DNA of 36,850 bases from JABMPU01 sp964457455 (GTDB lineage Bacteria; Cloacimonadota; Cloacimonadia; Cloacimonadales; TCS61): the NCBI GenBank assembly GCA_964457455.1, contig CAYWJN010000017.1:1-36850 (forward strand). The letters are read 5' to 3'. Positions within the stretch are counted from its first letter, which is position 1. Each line of letters starts with the position of its first letter. The notes beneath the pieces are model-generated. The model was not told where the DNA came from. It made no database searches and worked only from the letters and a program-made list of their open reading frames with translations. This document shows, in pieces, positions 24,718 through 34,365 of this stretch. Position numbers and translations under genes: made by a program.

Positions 24718-27700
24718 TTATTTCAAAATAGCCATTTTCTTTGTTTGCTCGATTTTTTTATTACCTTTGACAGCAGTAATCCTATAAAAATATACACCGT
24801 TTGCCAGGTAATAACCGTCTTTATCTCGGCAATCCCAACCTAAAACTCCTCTCGGAAATTCATGATATCCCACACCGGATTCAAGGTTTTTGAAGGTTTT
24901 TACGAGCCTTCCACTTACAGTATAAACTTTGATATAAACTTTGTCCGCATCGTCTGTGAGAACGTATGTGAAGCGAGTGCGTCCAATATTATCGGAGTGG
25001 ATTGTGCGGGATTTTACAGGATTTGGATAATTTCCGATGTTGATGATATCGAATTTTGTGCTGACAACAAACTGGATAACAAGTTCTTCATAATTCCCGT
25101 TCACATCCGTGCATTCAAGGATTAAGGTGTGATCGCCTTTTTCTAAATTGTCCAGTTGATATTTGATGGGAATTTTGGTAAGATGTCCAATCATAATGGA
25201 AGTTGTGTAATCATTTTTATCTATCAGGTTTCCATTGAGGAAAAGAGAAATATCGTGATTAAAAACATCTATTCCATTTGCATCGGAAATTAAAAATGAG
25301 ATAATTCCATTTTGGGAAATATATCCGCCATGAGTGAATTCCTGACCTTCAACATCAGCTTCGATTGAAGGAGGTTTTCTATCATTATTTTGAAAGATTG
25401 AAAAAATTCCAGTTCGATCAATATCAAAAGTAACAAAATCATTTTCCTGATTTGTTGTACCACCTTCGATTATCCATTTCTGAAAATCTTCTTCCCAGCG
25501 ATACACAAAGAAGTTGTTTTCATTTTCCAGATTTTGAGTTAGAGTATCTATAGAACTATAGAAAAATTTCAAGGTGACTTTCTGTCCGTTTGGAAAATGA
25601 CCGAGCGTATCTGCAAGTAATGATTGGTTCAAAGTTCCGATTTCATAGGCTTGAGAAAAAGAGCGGTATAAATGAGAAGATGAACCATTTTCAAGCATAA
25701 TTTTCTGAATGTCAGGCTGATTTATCGGCTCTTTAGTCCCCAGATTGTTAATATAGAAGATCGTGGATTCCGAAAGCAGATTTGCCGGAAATTCACATTG
25801 AAGATTGTTATCCAAACTGAAAGCAGTTGTATCGTAAATTCCTGCTTCGAACATATTGATAATAAATTTTTCTGATGTGATGTAGTTATTATAATATTTG
25901 ATTTCATTAAATGATTCTTCATTTTCGTTTACTACAGCCCGGAATTGTATTTCACCATTAAACAATGGAATGGGAATACTTTCCCATCGTGCTTCAAGAG
26001 TAGTTAAAGAATCGATAATAATCGAATCCAAAAGAGTCTGAGCAGCAGAGATATCGTATAATTTCAGATAGCAGGAAGCAGCGGTAATCGAACCGATATT
26101 TTTGATTTTAATATTCATAACAGGTTGGTTTTCATTTTCTCCAAGCTCGATTAATTCCAAATCCAAATCCGGTCCAAATACATCATATGAATAGGTTTGG
26201 CTTTCAGTAGAATTTTGCAGAGAGTCGATAATAACGAAATGAAATTTAACTTTTGTTCCTGCAGAAAAAGGTTGGATGGGATTCTGCAAAGCATATTCAT
26301 TGTTTTCAGTATTTATCATCACAATTTCATAATTATTGTTTTCAATATAACATTTCACACTTTCGATACCATTTTCATCGAAAAAATCAGCATTCACAAA
26401 AACAGAATCGGATTCTAAAGGAGATTCAGGTTCAATATTCAAATTCACAACAGCAGATTTTCCCACTGTAATATTTGTCATTCCAATGATTTCTTGGTCA
26501 TCTCCAAAGGCAAATACTTTCACGTATCTGCTGTAAATGGAATCTGGATTTTCAGGAACAATAAAAGCAAAAGATGTAAGAGTATCATTGATCACAGGAA
26601 TTTCAAAGGGATAATATTCTGTGAAAGGAAGTTGAACATCATCCTCATCAAATATCAGGAATTTTCCTTTGGTTATATCTGAACCAACACCAGACTTAAA
26701 GACCAGAGTATCGCCTTCAATGACATTATATTTGTTTGATATTACCTGCCGTTTTTCTGTTGGAATAATTAGCTCGATCATCGGGTCACCAAGAAGGGCA
26801 CAACCTTGAATCAAAGCAGTCCCAACTCCGCCATTGCCATAAATACCGAAAAACCTTGCTTTGGTAAAATCAACTATTTCTCCGATTGTATTCACATTTT
26901 CATTAAAGATTGCTTCTGCTAAGAAATTACCGAAAATTTCATCAGCATCTTTATATCCATAACCGGTGAAGCCAACGTGACCAATTGCACCTTTCTCCGG
27001 AACCAGAATTAATTCTTCACCAATACAAGAACTTTGAGGATAATTATAAGCTGAACCATAACAAGACATACTGCTCACAAAGGGATAGTTATCATTATTG
27101 AAAGTGGCAATATCTGCTTGATTCAAAAGATTATAGTCTGCCCAAACCCGACCGCCGCCATGACCCATGAATTCTAGGAAAATTGTACCATCATTAATAT
27201 TTTGGATTAAGGAAGTAGTATTGCCTGCATAAGAGCTGGGAAGATCATCTGTATTGCAATAAACTCGATTTACTTTGAATTCAGGCGGAATATATTTTTC
27301 AATGATATTTTCACATTGTTTGGCAAAAAAAGTTCCTTCACTTGGGTTTCCGCCAGCAGCAAAAGTCATATTGCTGTGCCACAGATCATCGAAATTCGGG
27401 TTCTCCAAATAATGTAATGATTTGCTGGCAATATCATAGATCTGTTCAAATTCCCAAACATTAATACGAGAGATGCTAAAATCTGCTACAATATCATCTC
27501 CGACAATACAGGCAAACCAGTTATCACTGGTTATTGCACCTCTTTTTTCCGCCCAGACATTTCTAAAGGGAATTAAATTAAAAGACTTTTTTTGATCTTT
27601 GAAATAAGCATTATAATCTCTTTCGTCAGTAATTCCGTCTCCAAGAAATAAAACATGTGAAGGAGAATTTCCAGACCAATTGTTATAAGCGTAAGAAATG

Positions 27701-29742
27701 AAATCTTTGATAGCTTCAGCAGAGCGGATTCCGAAATTGAATTCATCAAAAATATCTTGTAAACTGATAATCTCAACCAGATATCCTTGATTTTCCCAGG
27801 TGCTTTTAAAAAGCTCCAATCCGTTCTCTTCTTCCTGCTGGTTTTCGATAAATTCTTGAGTTGTAATAACTATGTAATCAGCAGAATTAAAAGGGTCTTT
27901 TAAATTAGATGGAATATTTGGTCGGATTTCTACGGGAAGTTTTTTATTATTTTCAGTAACTGCATAATATTCGAGATTATCAAAGAGCACGCTATCTTGA
28001 AAAGTTAATTTATATGGAACTCCGCCGGATTGGGAAAAAGATTCTATTTGCAGATTTTCCAGGATGCTTGAGCCGATTTTATAAACAGAGATATTTTCAT
28101 TGGAAAAATTATCGATCTCAAATTGATACAATCCGAACGGCTCGTGTTGCCCATTATATTTATAATCCGGTCTGGTAAATTTGAATTCATTTTCATCAGT
28201 TTGGTATTCGCGCCAATAAGTGATATCAAAATAGTCCAGCATGGAAAATTCCAATTCATCGATTCCCTCGATTCCGGGCAGACGAATGTAAAGCTGATTT
28301 TCACCGTGAGTTAAATAGCTATTTGGTAACTGGTCGGTATTTTCAAAAATGTATTCCGTTTGTCCGGACCAGATAGCATCATCAATCAAAGAATTATTTA
28401 TTCCAACAATTGCGTAATGGTCATCGATAAATCCTTCAGTATCGGATAATCCCCAAACTGAGACTTTTACTGAATATTTTCTAATCCCTGAATCTTGAGG
28501 ATATTGCAGGTTAAAACTGATGATATCAAGATTTGGAGCGGAGATTTTTTTCCAAAAATAAATATCCTCTTTATAAAAGTTGCTGTTATAATAGAATTGA
28601 GCTCCGAGCTGTTCAAGAACATTTTGGTCTTCAAAATGGATGGTTTGCTGAAAAGAGACCGGAATCACAAAATCATCTTCATTTGTAACCTGCAAACCTC
28701 CATTCTCCACAGCCATCCTGCTGCCAAGCGTGTTTTTTAAGGTTAAGAGAAAAACGTTTTCCGAGGAATAATCATCATAATAACAATCCTCTCCATAATG
28801 TCTATCACCGTAAAATTCAAAATAATCTCCGGGATCAAAAGAACCATCAGCTTCACCGACAAAATGGATTGGAACCGCTCCAAGCTCATTGGAAAGTTCC
28901 AGGTATCGAGGATCAATTTCATCCCAGTCAAATGCCATTTCATATTCAGGATAACGTTCAAAATAACCGGAAAGTGAATCTGTGAAGTATTCATAAGTTA
29001 TTTTGTAAATTCCTTCCCTATCGATAATCAGTTGGATTTGAGTAATTTCTTCTCCCTGCCTGGAAGGATAACTTTTTGCTTTAGATTTTTCCTTTCTCCA
29101 TTTCCGGGAATATTCATTATTCAGGAAGAAAGTTTTTCCGGTTTTATCTATGAAATTATTGCTTGTTTGCCAGTTTCTACTTGAGTTTTTATCTCCTAAT
29201 ATTTTCACTCTGAAAGTTATTTCTGTGGTTATAAGCAATTCTTTTGTTTTTGCTTTGAACTGAAAAGCATTAACAAAAAAAGTAGTGAAAAAACGATCTC
29301 CAATAAATGCTTTATTACCTTTTACGAGTAGATTTTCTGGAGAAAAAGAAGCTTTATTATAAGCTCTTTTATCTTCATAAAACTGATACTCGACTGAATT
29401 CTCTGTAGGAATTTGTTTATCTGAGGGTAAAATATTAATATTTTTTTTAATTCTTTGCTTTTTATTGATAATCTGCAAATCAATATCACCATCGATTGGC
29501 AGACCTATAGTTTCAACAAAATAAGGAATTAACGGTTTTCCTTCTTCAATATAATATGCAACTGAACTACAAAATATTTTATGGTAAACCTTATTATTTT
29601 TACTAACAGTTTCAATTTCATAATTCGGCAATTCAAATTTAATCAATAATTCAGATTCATTCTGCTCTAAAACTTTAAAGCATTCAGCATGCATCAAAAC
29701 AGAGAAAATTAAGATTAATCCTGATAATACGGCTTTTCTCAT
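24718..29742 (-). CDS. Gingipain-like C25 family cysteine protease with C-terminal sorting domain
   Basis: The 1674-aa secreted protein has a signal peptide (LSGLILIFSVLMHA), then a propeptide-like region. A C25 peptidase domain spans about residues 618-990, starting ADYIVITTQEF. Catalytic candidates are H861 in FMGHGGGRVW and C894 in SSMSCYGSAY. The 33-residue spacing equals that of gingipain RgpB (His211/Cys244). Beta-rich modules follow at about 1000-1560. The C-terminal 100 residues are a FlgD/T9SS-type domain (NYPNPVKS, YTVSGRLVKT, DKDGYYLANGVYFYRI). Probably it is exported by a type IX system and acts as a surface or secreted protease; in some organisms a C25 protein (PorU) is the T9SS sortase. 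The ATG follows CTGGAG. The long gene is intact. Confidence 0.9.
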   Translation of the reverse strand: MRKAVLSGLILIFSVLMHAECFKVLEQNESELLIKFELPNYEIETVSKNNKVYHKIFCSSVAYYIEEGKPLIPYFVETIGLPIDGDIDLQIINKKQRIKKNINILPSDKQIPTENSVEYQFYEDKRAYNKASFSPENLLVKGNKAFIGDRFFTTFFVNAFQFKAKTKELLITTEITFRVKILGDKNSSRNWQTSNNFIDKTGKTFFLNNEYSRKWRKEKSKAKSYPSRQGEEITQIQLIIDREGIYKITYEYFTDSLSGYFERYPEYEMAFDWDEIDPRYLELSNELGAVPIHFVGEADGSFDPGDYFEFYGDRHYGEDCYYDDYSSENVFLLTLKNTLGSRMAVENGGLQVTNEDDFVIPVSFQQTIHFEDQNVLEQLGAQFYYNSNFYKEDIYFWKKISAPNLDIISFNLQYPQDSGIRKYSVKVSVWGLSDTEGFIDDHYAIVGINNSLIDDAIWSGQTEYIFENTDQLPNSYLTHGENQLYIRLPGIEGIDELEFSMLDYFDITYWREYQTDENEFKFTRPDYKYNGQHEPFGLYQFEIDNFSNENISVYKIGSSILENLQIESFSQSGGVPYKLTFQDSVLFDNLEYYAVTENNKKLPVEIRPNIPSNLKDPFNSADYIVITTQEFIENQQEEENGLELFKSTWENQGYLVEIISLQDIFDEFNFGIRSAEAIKDFISYAYNNWSGNSPSHVLFLGDGITDERDYNAYFKDQKKSFNLIPFRNVWAEKRGAITSDNWFACIVGDDIVADFSISRINVWEFEQIYDIASKSLHYLENPNFDDLWHSNMTFAAGGNPSEGTFFAKQCENIIEKYIPPEFKVNRVYCNTDDLPSSYAGNTTSLIQNINDGTIFLEFMGHGGGRVWADYNLLNQADIATFNNDNYPFVSSMSCYGSAYNYPQSSCIGEELILVPEKGAIGHVGFTGYGYKDADEIFGNFLAEAIFNENVNTIGEIVDFTKARFFGIYGNGGVGTALIQGCALLGDPMIELIIPTEKRQVISNKYNVIEGDTLVFKSGVGSDITKGKFLIFDEDDVQLPFTEYYPFEIPVINDTLTSFAFIVPENPDSIYSRYVKVFAFGDDQEIIGMTNITVGKSAVVNLNIEPESPLESDSVFVNADFFDENGIESVKCYIENNNYEIVMINTENNEYALQNPIQPFSAGTKVKFHFVIIDSLQNSTESQTYSYDVFGPDLDLELIELGENENQPVMNIKIKNIGSITAASCYLKLYDISAAQTLLDSIIIDSLTTLEARWESIPIPLFNGEIQFRAVVNENEESFNEIKYYNNYITSEKFIINMFEAGIYDTTAFSLDNNLQCEFPANLLSESTIFYINNLGTKEPINQPDIQKIMLENGSSSHLYRSFSQAYEIGTLNQSLLADTLGHFPNGQKVTLKFFYSSIDTLTQNLENENNFFVYRWEEDFQKWIIEGGTTNQENDFVTFDIDRTGIFSIFQNNDRKPPSIEADVEGQEFTHGGYISQNGIISFLISDANGIDVFNHDISLFLNGNLIDKNDYTTSIMIGHLTKIPIKYQLDNLEKGDHTLILECTDVNGNYEELVIQFVVSTKFDIINIGNYPNPVKSRTIHSDNIGRTRFTYVLTDDADKVYIKVYTVSGRLVKTFKNLESGVGYHEFPRGVLGWDCRDKDGYYLANGVYFYRITAVKGNKKIEQTKKMAILK

Positions 29743-29803
29743 TTATAACTCCAGATAAATATTACTTTGCACATTTTTGAGTATAGGTAATTTTGGCAAG
29801 AAC

Positions 29804-30604
29804 TTAAATATTTTCCAATATAATTTTGAATATATTTAGACAGGTTTTTTTTCTAACTTTTTCGCGGTCACCGGTAAAAAGAAATTTAAACTTTTGAGTG
29901 TTCTCATTTATTTGAACTGCTATATGTACAGTACCAACGGGTTTATCTGTTGTTCCACCAGTTGGACCTGCAATTCCGGTAACTGCTCCGGCAATATCTG
30001 TATTGAAAATTTTTTGAACACCTTGTACCATTTCTGTCACACATTGTTTACTTACTGACCCAAATTTTTTTATGGTTTGAGGGTTTACATTTAACAGATT
30101 TATTTTTGCTTCATTTGAATAACTTACAATTCCTCCTGAAAAATATTCGGATGAACCGGAGGAAGAAGTGATAACTTGTTGAATCATTCCACCAGTGCAC
30201 GATTCAGCAAAACTGATTCTCCTTTTGTCTTTCAGTAATTTCTCGTGCAATTTTTTTGCGTACTCATTTATTTTGTTGTCCAAATCCAAATCATCTTTCA
30301 AAGGTTTAGATTCCCATTTTTTCACATTTCCGTGTTGGATAATATGAGTTTCTTCTTCTTTGAAGGTTTTGGCTTTTTCTGGTTTCAATGGTTTACTTTT
30401 CTTTACAACTATATGATGATCCTGATAGCGAACAATATCATCGGGAAAAACTTTTACTCTCTGGTTGATAGCTGTTTCGTTGTTAACTAAAACTTTTCCC
30501 TCTTTAATTACAGTTCTTATTTCAGCGTAATCATCCAAAGCACTCGAAGCTTTCAGCAATTGAAATAAATAAATGAATTCACCTTCATCCAACCAGAATT
30601 TCAT
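29804..30604 (-). CDS. Fusion of S4-type RNA-binding domain and PncC/CinA C-terminal amidase domain
   Basis: Residues 1-70 resemble a YbcJ-type S4 domain (FIYLFQLLKASSALDDYAEI, IKEGKVLVNNE, VFPDDIVRY). A charged linker covers about 71-115. Residues about 116-266 are a CinA C-terminal domain with SFAESCTGG (131-139), SYSNEAK (161-167) and GIAGPTGGTTDKPVGTVHIA. The latter domain deamidates nicotinamide mononucleotide. The S4 domain normally binds RNA and is usually a separate small protein. The gene reads through both without a break, and no internal ribosome-binding site was noticed. It lies 12 nt after proS and 61 nt before the C25 gene. Confidence 0.85.
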   Translation of the reverse strand: MKFWLDEGEFIYLFQLLKASSALDDYAEIRTVIKEGKVLVNNETAINQRVKVFPDDIVRYQDHHIVVKKSKPLKPEKAKTFKEEETHIIQHGNVKKWESKPLKDDLDLDNKINEYAKKLHEKLLKDKRRISFAESCTGGMIQQVITSSSGSSEYFSGGIVSYSNEAKINLLNVNPQTIKKFGSVSKQCVTEMVQGVQKIFNTDIAGAVTGIAGPTGGTTDKPVGTVHIAVQINENTQKFKFLFTGDREKVRKKTCLNIFKIILENI

Positions 30605-30616
30605 ATTTTTTCCTGA

Positions 30617-32140
30617 CTAATAACTCTTGGCAAAAATTATACGTTTGTTACTTTTATTACCGCAATAGATGCACTTGCCTTCTTCTTTGGCAGCATTTAG
30701 AGGAATACAGCGAATAGAAACTTTTAAATCGGTTTTTATCTGCTCTTCACAATTTGGATTTTCACACCAATGGCTGAAAGCAAAGCCACCATGAATTTCA
30801 GGATTTTTTTTGTTTTTGGGTGTGAAGAATTTGTAGAATTCAGTTTTATCATCAATTTTCACGATGTTCTCTTCTCTGAATTTTAAAGCTTTTTGAAAGA
30901 TATTATTTTGTATTTCATCGAGTATTGGAATTAGATTTCTGATAAAATCATCAACTTTAACGCTATCTTTTTCGTTTGAGGATTTATCTCTTCTTCCCAT
31001 AAACACTGAATTCTGTTGAATATCTCGAGGTCCGATTTCCAAACGAATTGGAATTCCTTTCTTAATCCAATGCCAGGCCTTTTCACCACCCGTAAGATCA
31101 CGATCATCAAGCTCAACCCGAATCTTGTTTTCAAAATAACGTAAATGTTTAATTTTATTTCTTAATTTATCTATGAAATTCAAAACCTCTTTTTGTTGCT
31201 CATCGTTTCTATAGATGGGAATAATTGCGATATGTGCAGGAGCGATCTTTGGAGGAAGAACCAGCCCATTATCATCTGCATGAGCCATAATCAAAGCACC
31301 AATTAGACGTGTGGAAACACCCCAGGAAGATGTCCAAACAAATTCTTCTTTTCCGGTTTTACTTTGGAATTTGATGTTTGAAGCTTTGGCAAAATTCTGA
31401 CCTAAAAAGTGGGATGTACCGCCTTGCAGAGCTTTTTTATCCTGCATCATTGCTTCAAAAGTATAAGTGGAAACAGCTCCGGGGAATTTCTCAGATTCGG
31501 TTTTCTTCCCTTTGATTACAGGAATTGCCAGGAATTCTTCTGCAAATCTGGCATAAATATCCAGAATCTTGAAAGTTTCCTCGATTGCATCTTCTTTGGT
31601 TTCATGAGCTGTATGACCTTCCTGCCAGAGGAATTCTGTAGTTCTGAGAAACAAACGTGTTCTCAATTCCCACCTGACCACATTTGCCCATTGATTGATC
31701 AAAAGCGGCAAGTCGCGATAAGAATTTATCCATTTGCTGAAAGAAGCTCCAATAATGGTTTCACTGGTTGGTCGAATAATGAGTTCTTCCGTAAGTTTTC
31801 CAGCAGGTTTCAAACCGCCTTTACCGTCATCTTCTAACCTGGAATGGGTAACAATTGCACATTCCTTGGCAAATCCTTCCACATGTTCAGCTTCTTTTTC
31901 AAAAAAACTTTTAGGAATAAAAAGCGGAAAGTAAGCATTCACGTGTCCGCTTTCTTTAAACATCTCATCCAGATTTTTCTGGATATTTTCCCAGATTGTA
32001 TATCCCCAGGGTTTAATGACCATACAACCTCGCACATCGCTGTTCTCTGCCATATCTGCAGCCTTGATAATCTGCTGATACCAGGCTGGATAATTTTCTT
32101 CTCTTGTGGGATTTATCGCTGTTTTACCTTTTTTTGCCAT
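30617..32140 (-). CDS. proS: Prolyl-tRNA synthetase, archaeal/eukaryal-like short type
   Basis: The 507-aa class II synthetase has motif 2/3-type segments (IIRPTSETIIG, LRTRLFLRTTEFLWQEGHTAH), the anticodon domain (IAIIPIYRNDEQQKE, RVELDDRD) and a C-terminal zinc module with four cysteines (CENPNC...CIPLN...CIYC). The final residue is Tyr, as in eukaryal-type ProRS. It lacks the editing insertion of the long bacterial type. It heads the minus-strand run and is divergent from mnmG. The start follows GGAG and AAAGAG. A TTGACA box lies 57-62 nt upstream. Confidence 0.96.
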   Translation of the reverse strand: MAKKGKTAINPTREENYPAWYQQIIKAADMAENSDVRGCMVIKPWGYTIWENIQKNLDEMFKESGHVNAYFPLFIPKSFFEKEAEHVEGFAKECAIVTHSRLEDDGKGGLKPAGKLTEELIIRPTSETIIGASFSKWINSYRDLPLLINQWANVVRWELRTRLFLRTTEFLWQEGHTAHETKEDAIEETFKILDIYARFAEEFLAIPVIKGKKTESEKFPGAVSTYTFEAMMQDKKALQGGTSHFLGQNFAKASNIKFQSKTGKEEFVWTSSWGVSTRLIGALIMAHADDNGLVLPPKIAPAHIAIIPIYRNDEQQKEVLNFIDKLRNKIKHLRYFENKIRVELDDRDLTGGEKAWHWIKKGIPIRLEIGPRDIQQNSVFMGRRDKSSNEKDSVKVDDFIRNLIPILDEIQNNIFQKALKFREENIVKIDDKTEFYKFFTPKNKKNPEIHGGFAFSHWCENPNCEEQIKTDLKVSIRCIPLNAAKEEGKCIYCGNKSNKRIIFAKSY

Positions 32141-32166
32141 CTCTTTTTTTCTCCATTTTTTAAAAA

Positions 32167-32202
32167 CAATATCTAAACTTTTTAATGCATTATCTTTGTC
32201 AA
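32167..32202 (-). promoter_or_regulatory. Candidate promoter for proS
   Basis: The minus strand has TTGACA (32202-32197), then 21 nt, then TAGATATTG (32175-32167). The last element lies 27 nt before the proS ATG. The same arrangement occurs before mnmG and before the gene at 36835, which is why it is listed. Confidence 0.4.
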
Positions 32203-32219
32203 ACCAAAAAGCAGAAAAA

Positions 32220-32267
32220 ACCTTGAAAAGGTTTAAAAGGCTTCTGCCTTCAATACCTTTTCAAGGT
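32220..32267. repeat. Nested palindrome in the proS-mnmG divergent region
   Basis: ACCTTGAAAAGGT (32220-32232) and its exact inverse (32255-32267) enclose a small hairpin AAGGC-TTCT-GCCTT (32237-32250). It lies between the two candidate divergent promoters. It could be a shared regulatory site or a dispersed palindromic repeat. Confidence 0.45.
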
Positions 32268-32283
32268 GTGTAAAATAGTATTC

Positions 32284-32319
32284 TTGACATCTATCAAGAT
32301 GATTTCGAAATAGGAATTG
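32284..32319 (+). promoter_or_regulatory. Candidate promoter for mnmG
   Basis: TTGACA (32284-32289), 21 nt, then TAGGAATTG (32311-32319), 26 nt before the mnmG ATG. It mirrors the proS element across the divergent region. Confidence 0.4.
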
Positions 32320-32345
32320 TAATTTGAAATTGAAGAAGGAAATGA

Positions 32346-34202
32346 ATGATTAATAGCAAGTATGATGTAATCGTTGTTGGAGCTGGGCATGCCGGCATTG
32401 AGGCTGCTCTTGCTTCTGCCAGGATGGGAGCAAGAATCCTCATGTTTGTTATTAAGATCGAAACTATTGGCAGGATGTCTTGTAATCCCTCAATGGGAGG
32501 ACCAGCAAAAGGTCATCTGGCTCGGGAAATAGATGCTTTGGGTGGTGAGCTGGCTCGCAGCACAGATCTTACCGGCATTCAGTTCAGGATGTTAAATAGA
32601 AAAAAAGGACCGGCTGTTTGGGCTCCACGTTCTCAAAACGATAGAACAGAATATTCTTTGGTAATGCGACAAGCTTTGGAATCGCAAACCAATCTGATTA
32701 TCAAAGAATCTATGATTGACGAAATTATACTTTCAAAAGATGGAAAAAAAGTGATCGGTGTAAAATCTCATCTGGGAGAAGAATATTTTGCTCGGAAAGT
32801 AATTCTGGCAAATGGTACGTTTCTAAAAGGAAAAATTCATGTGGGAAAAGTCAGTTACAGTTCGGGACGAGCAGGTGAACTGGCTGCGATCAAACTTTCA
32901 GATTCATTGATTAAAGCAGGTTTGAAACTTGCCAGATTCAAAACCGGAACTCCTCCTCGAGTTGATATCAGAACAATTGATCTGAAAAATCTGGATGAGC
33001 AACCCGGTGATGAAAATCCTCAAGGTTTCTCATTTTATCGAGATATTAAATTGCGAAATGATAGGAGTTGTTTTCTTACTTTCACGAATTCAAAAACGCA
33101 TCAAATCATAAAAGACAATCTTGATAAGTCTGCTCTTTACGGTGGATTTATCAGCGGAGTTGGACCGAGATACTGTCCTTCGATTGAAGATAAGGTTGTG
33201 AAATTCAGTACAAAAGAGCGTCATCAGGTTTTCATCGAACCAGAGGGAATAAACACTTTTGAAGCTTATGTGAATGGCATTTCAAACAGCCTTCCACCGG
33301 ATGTTCAAAAAAAAATGGTTCATTCCATCACTGGTCTGGAAAATGCTAAAATTATGCGTTATGGTTATGCAATCGAATATGATTACATAATTCCAGATGA
33401 AATAAGACCGACAATGGAAAGTAAACAGGTTCAAGGTCTTTATCTTGCAGGTCAGATTAACGGAACTTCCGGATATGAAGAGGCTGGAGCTCAAGGCATT
33501 GCAGCAGGGATAAATGCAGTTTTAGCTCTGGATAAAAAGGAACCAGTTATTTTTGATCGTTCCCAATCTTATCTTGGTGTATTACTGGATGACCTGGTTA
33601 CAAAGGGAACAACCGAACCATATCGTTTATTCACTTCCCGTGCTGAATATCGCTTGTATCTCAGGCAGGATAATGCAGATGAGAGATTGATGCCGCTTGG
33701 ATATAAACTTGGATTGGTCGATGATGTTCGCTGGCAGAAATTTCAAAAAGTAAAAAGTATTTTTGAAAGAGAGATGAATTATCTGAAAACTCACAACTCT
33801 ATTTCTGATGAAATGATTCCTGAACCTACTCGATTAATAAATGTTTTAAAACGCTCAGATATTACTTTTAAAGGTTTGCAGAAATTCGGATATAAAATCC
33901 CTGAAGATGTAACTGAAGACATTCAAAATCGAATTAGTTTACAGGTAAAATATGAGGGATATCTTAAAAGGCAATTAGCAGAAATCGAGAAATTCGAGAA
34001 AGTTGAACATTCCAGAATTTCTGAAGAAATTAACTATATGGAAATCGAATCCATTGCTTATGAAGCGAGAGAAAGATTGAGCAAAATCAAACCGATTTCT
34101 TTGGGTCAGGCTGCGCGGATTTCGGGAGTTAATCGAACGGATATTAATGCATTGATGGTTTATCTTAAAAAGAGTGAAATAAGAAAAATGAGGGGAAAAT
34201 AA
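32346..34202 (+). CDS. mnmG: tRNA uridine-5-carboxymethylaminomethyl modification protein MnmG (GidA)
   Basis: The 618-aa FAD protein has the N-terminal Rossmann motif VVGAGHAGIEAALASARMG, SCNPSMGGPAKGHL, ARFKTGTPPRVD, GPRYCPSIEDKVVKF and YLAGQINGTSGYEEAGAQG. Both conserved cysteines (SCNPSMGG and RYCPSIED) are present. With MnmE it modifies U34 of several tRNAs. The C-terminal helical domain is complete. The last codons (ATGAGGGGAAAATAA) lie in a 20-bp direct repeat that recurs at 34346-34365. Confidence 0.97.
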   Translation: MINSKYDVIVVGAGHAGIEAALASARMGARILMFVIKIETIGRMSCNPSMGGPAKGHLAREIDALGGELARSTDLTGIQFRMLNRKKGPAVWAPRSQNDRTEYSLVMRQALESQTNLIIKESMIDEIILSKDGKKVIGVKSHLGEEYFARKVILANGTFLKGKIHVGKVSYSSGRAGELAAIKLSDSLIKAGLKLARFKTGTPPRVDIRTIDLKNLDEQPGDENPQGFSFYRDIKLRNDRSCFLTFTNSKTHQIIKDNLDKSALYGGFISGVGPRYCPSIEDKVVKFSTKERHQVFIEPEGINTFEAYVNGISNSLPPDVQKKMVHSITGLENAKIMRYGYAIEYDYIIPDEIRPTMESKQVQGLYLAGQINGTSGYEEAGAQGIAAGINAVLALDKKEPVIFDRSQSYLGVLLDDLVTKGTTEPYRLFTSRAEYRLYLRQDNADERLMPLGYKLGLVDDVRWQKFQKVKSIFEREMNYLKTHNSISDEMIPEPTRLINVLKRSDITFKGLQKFGYKIPEDVTEDIQNRISLQVKYEGYLKRQLAEIEKFEKVEHSRISEEINYMEIESIAYEARERLSKIKPISLGQAARISGVNRTDINALMVYLKKSEIRKMRGK

Positions 34203-34365
34203 AGTATTTTTACCTCACCTTAATCCTCTTGAGATCGTTTGCTTCGCAAGCCAACTCATACCTAAGAGGAGAGGAAGCTCTTCATACTCCTTCTCCTCGA
34301 TAGGAGAAGGTTGGGATGAGGTGGATAAAATCAGGAAAATTAATTGAAAAATGAGGGGAAAATAA
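34183..34365. repeat. 20-bp direct repeats flanking a 143-bp palindromic insertion
   Basis: The 20-mer starting GAAAAATGAGGGG occurs at 34183-34202 and, perfectly, at 34346-34365. Between them lies a 143-bp segment with imperfect terminal inverted sequences (TTTTTACCTCACC and its approximate inverse GGATGAGGTGGATAAAA). It also contains a perfect hairpin CCTTCTCCT-CGAT-AGGAGAAGG near 34289-34310. The first copy supplies the mnmG stop, the second the ribosome-binding site of the lipoprotein gene. This looks like a small non-coding insertion with target duplication. Confidence 0.6.
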
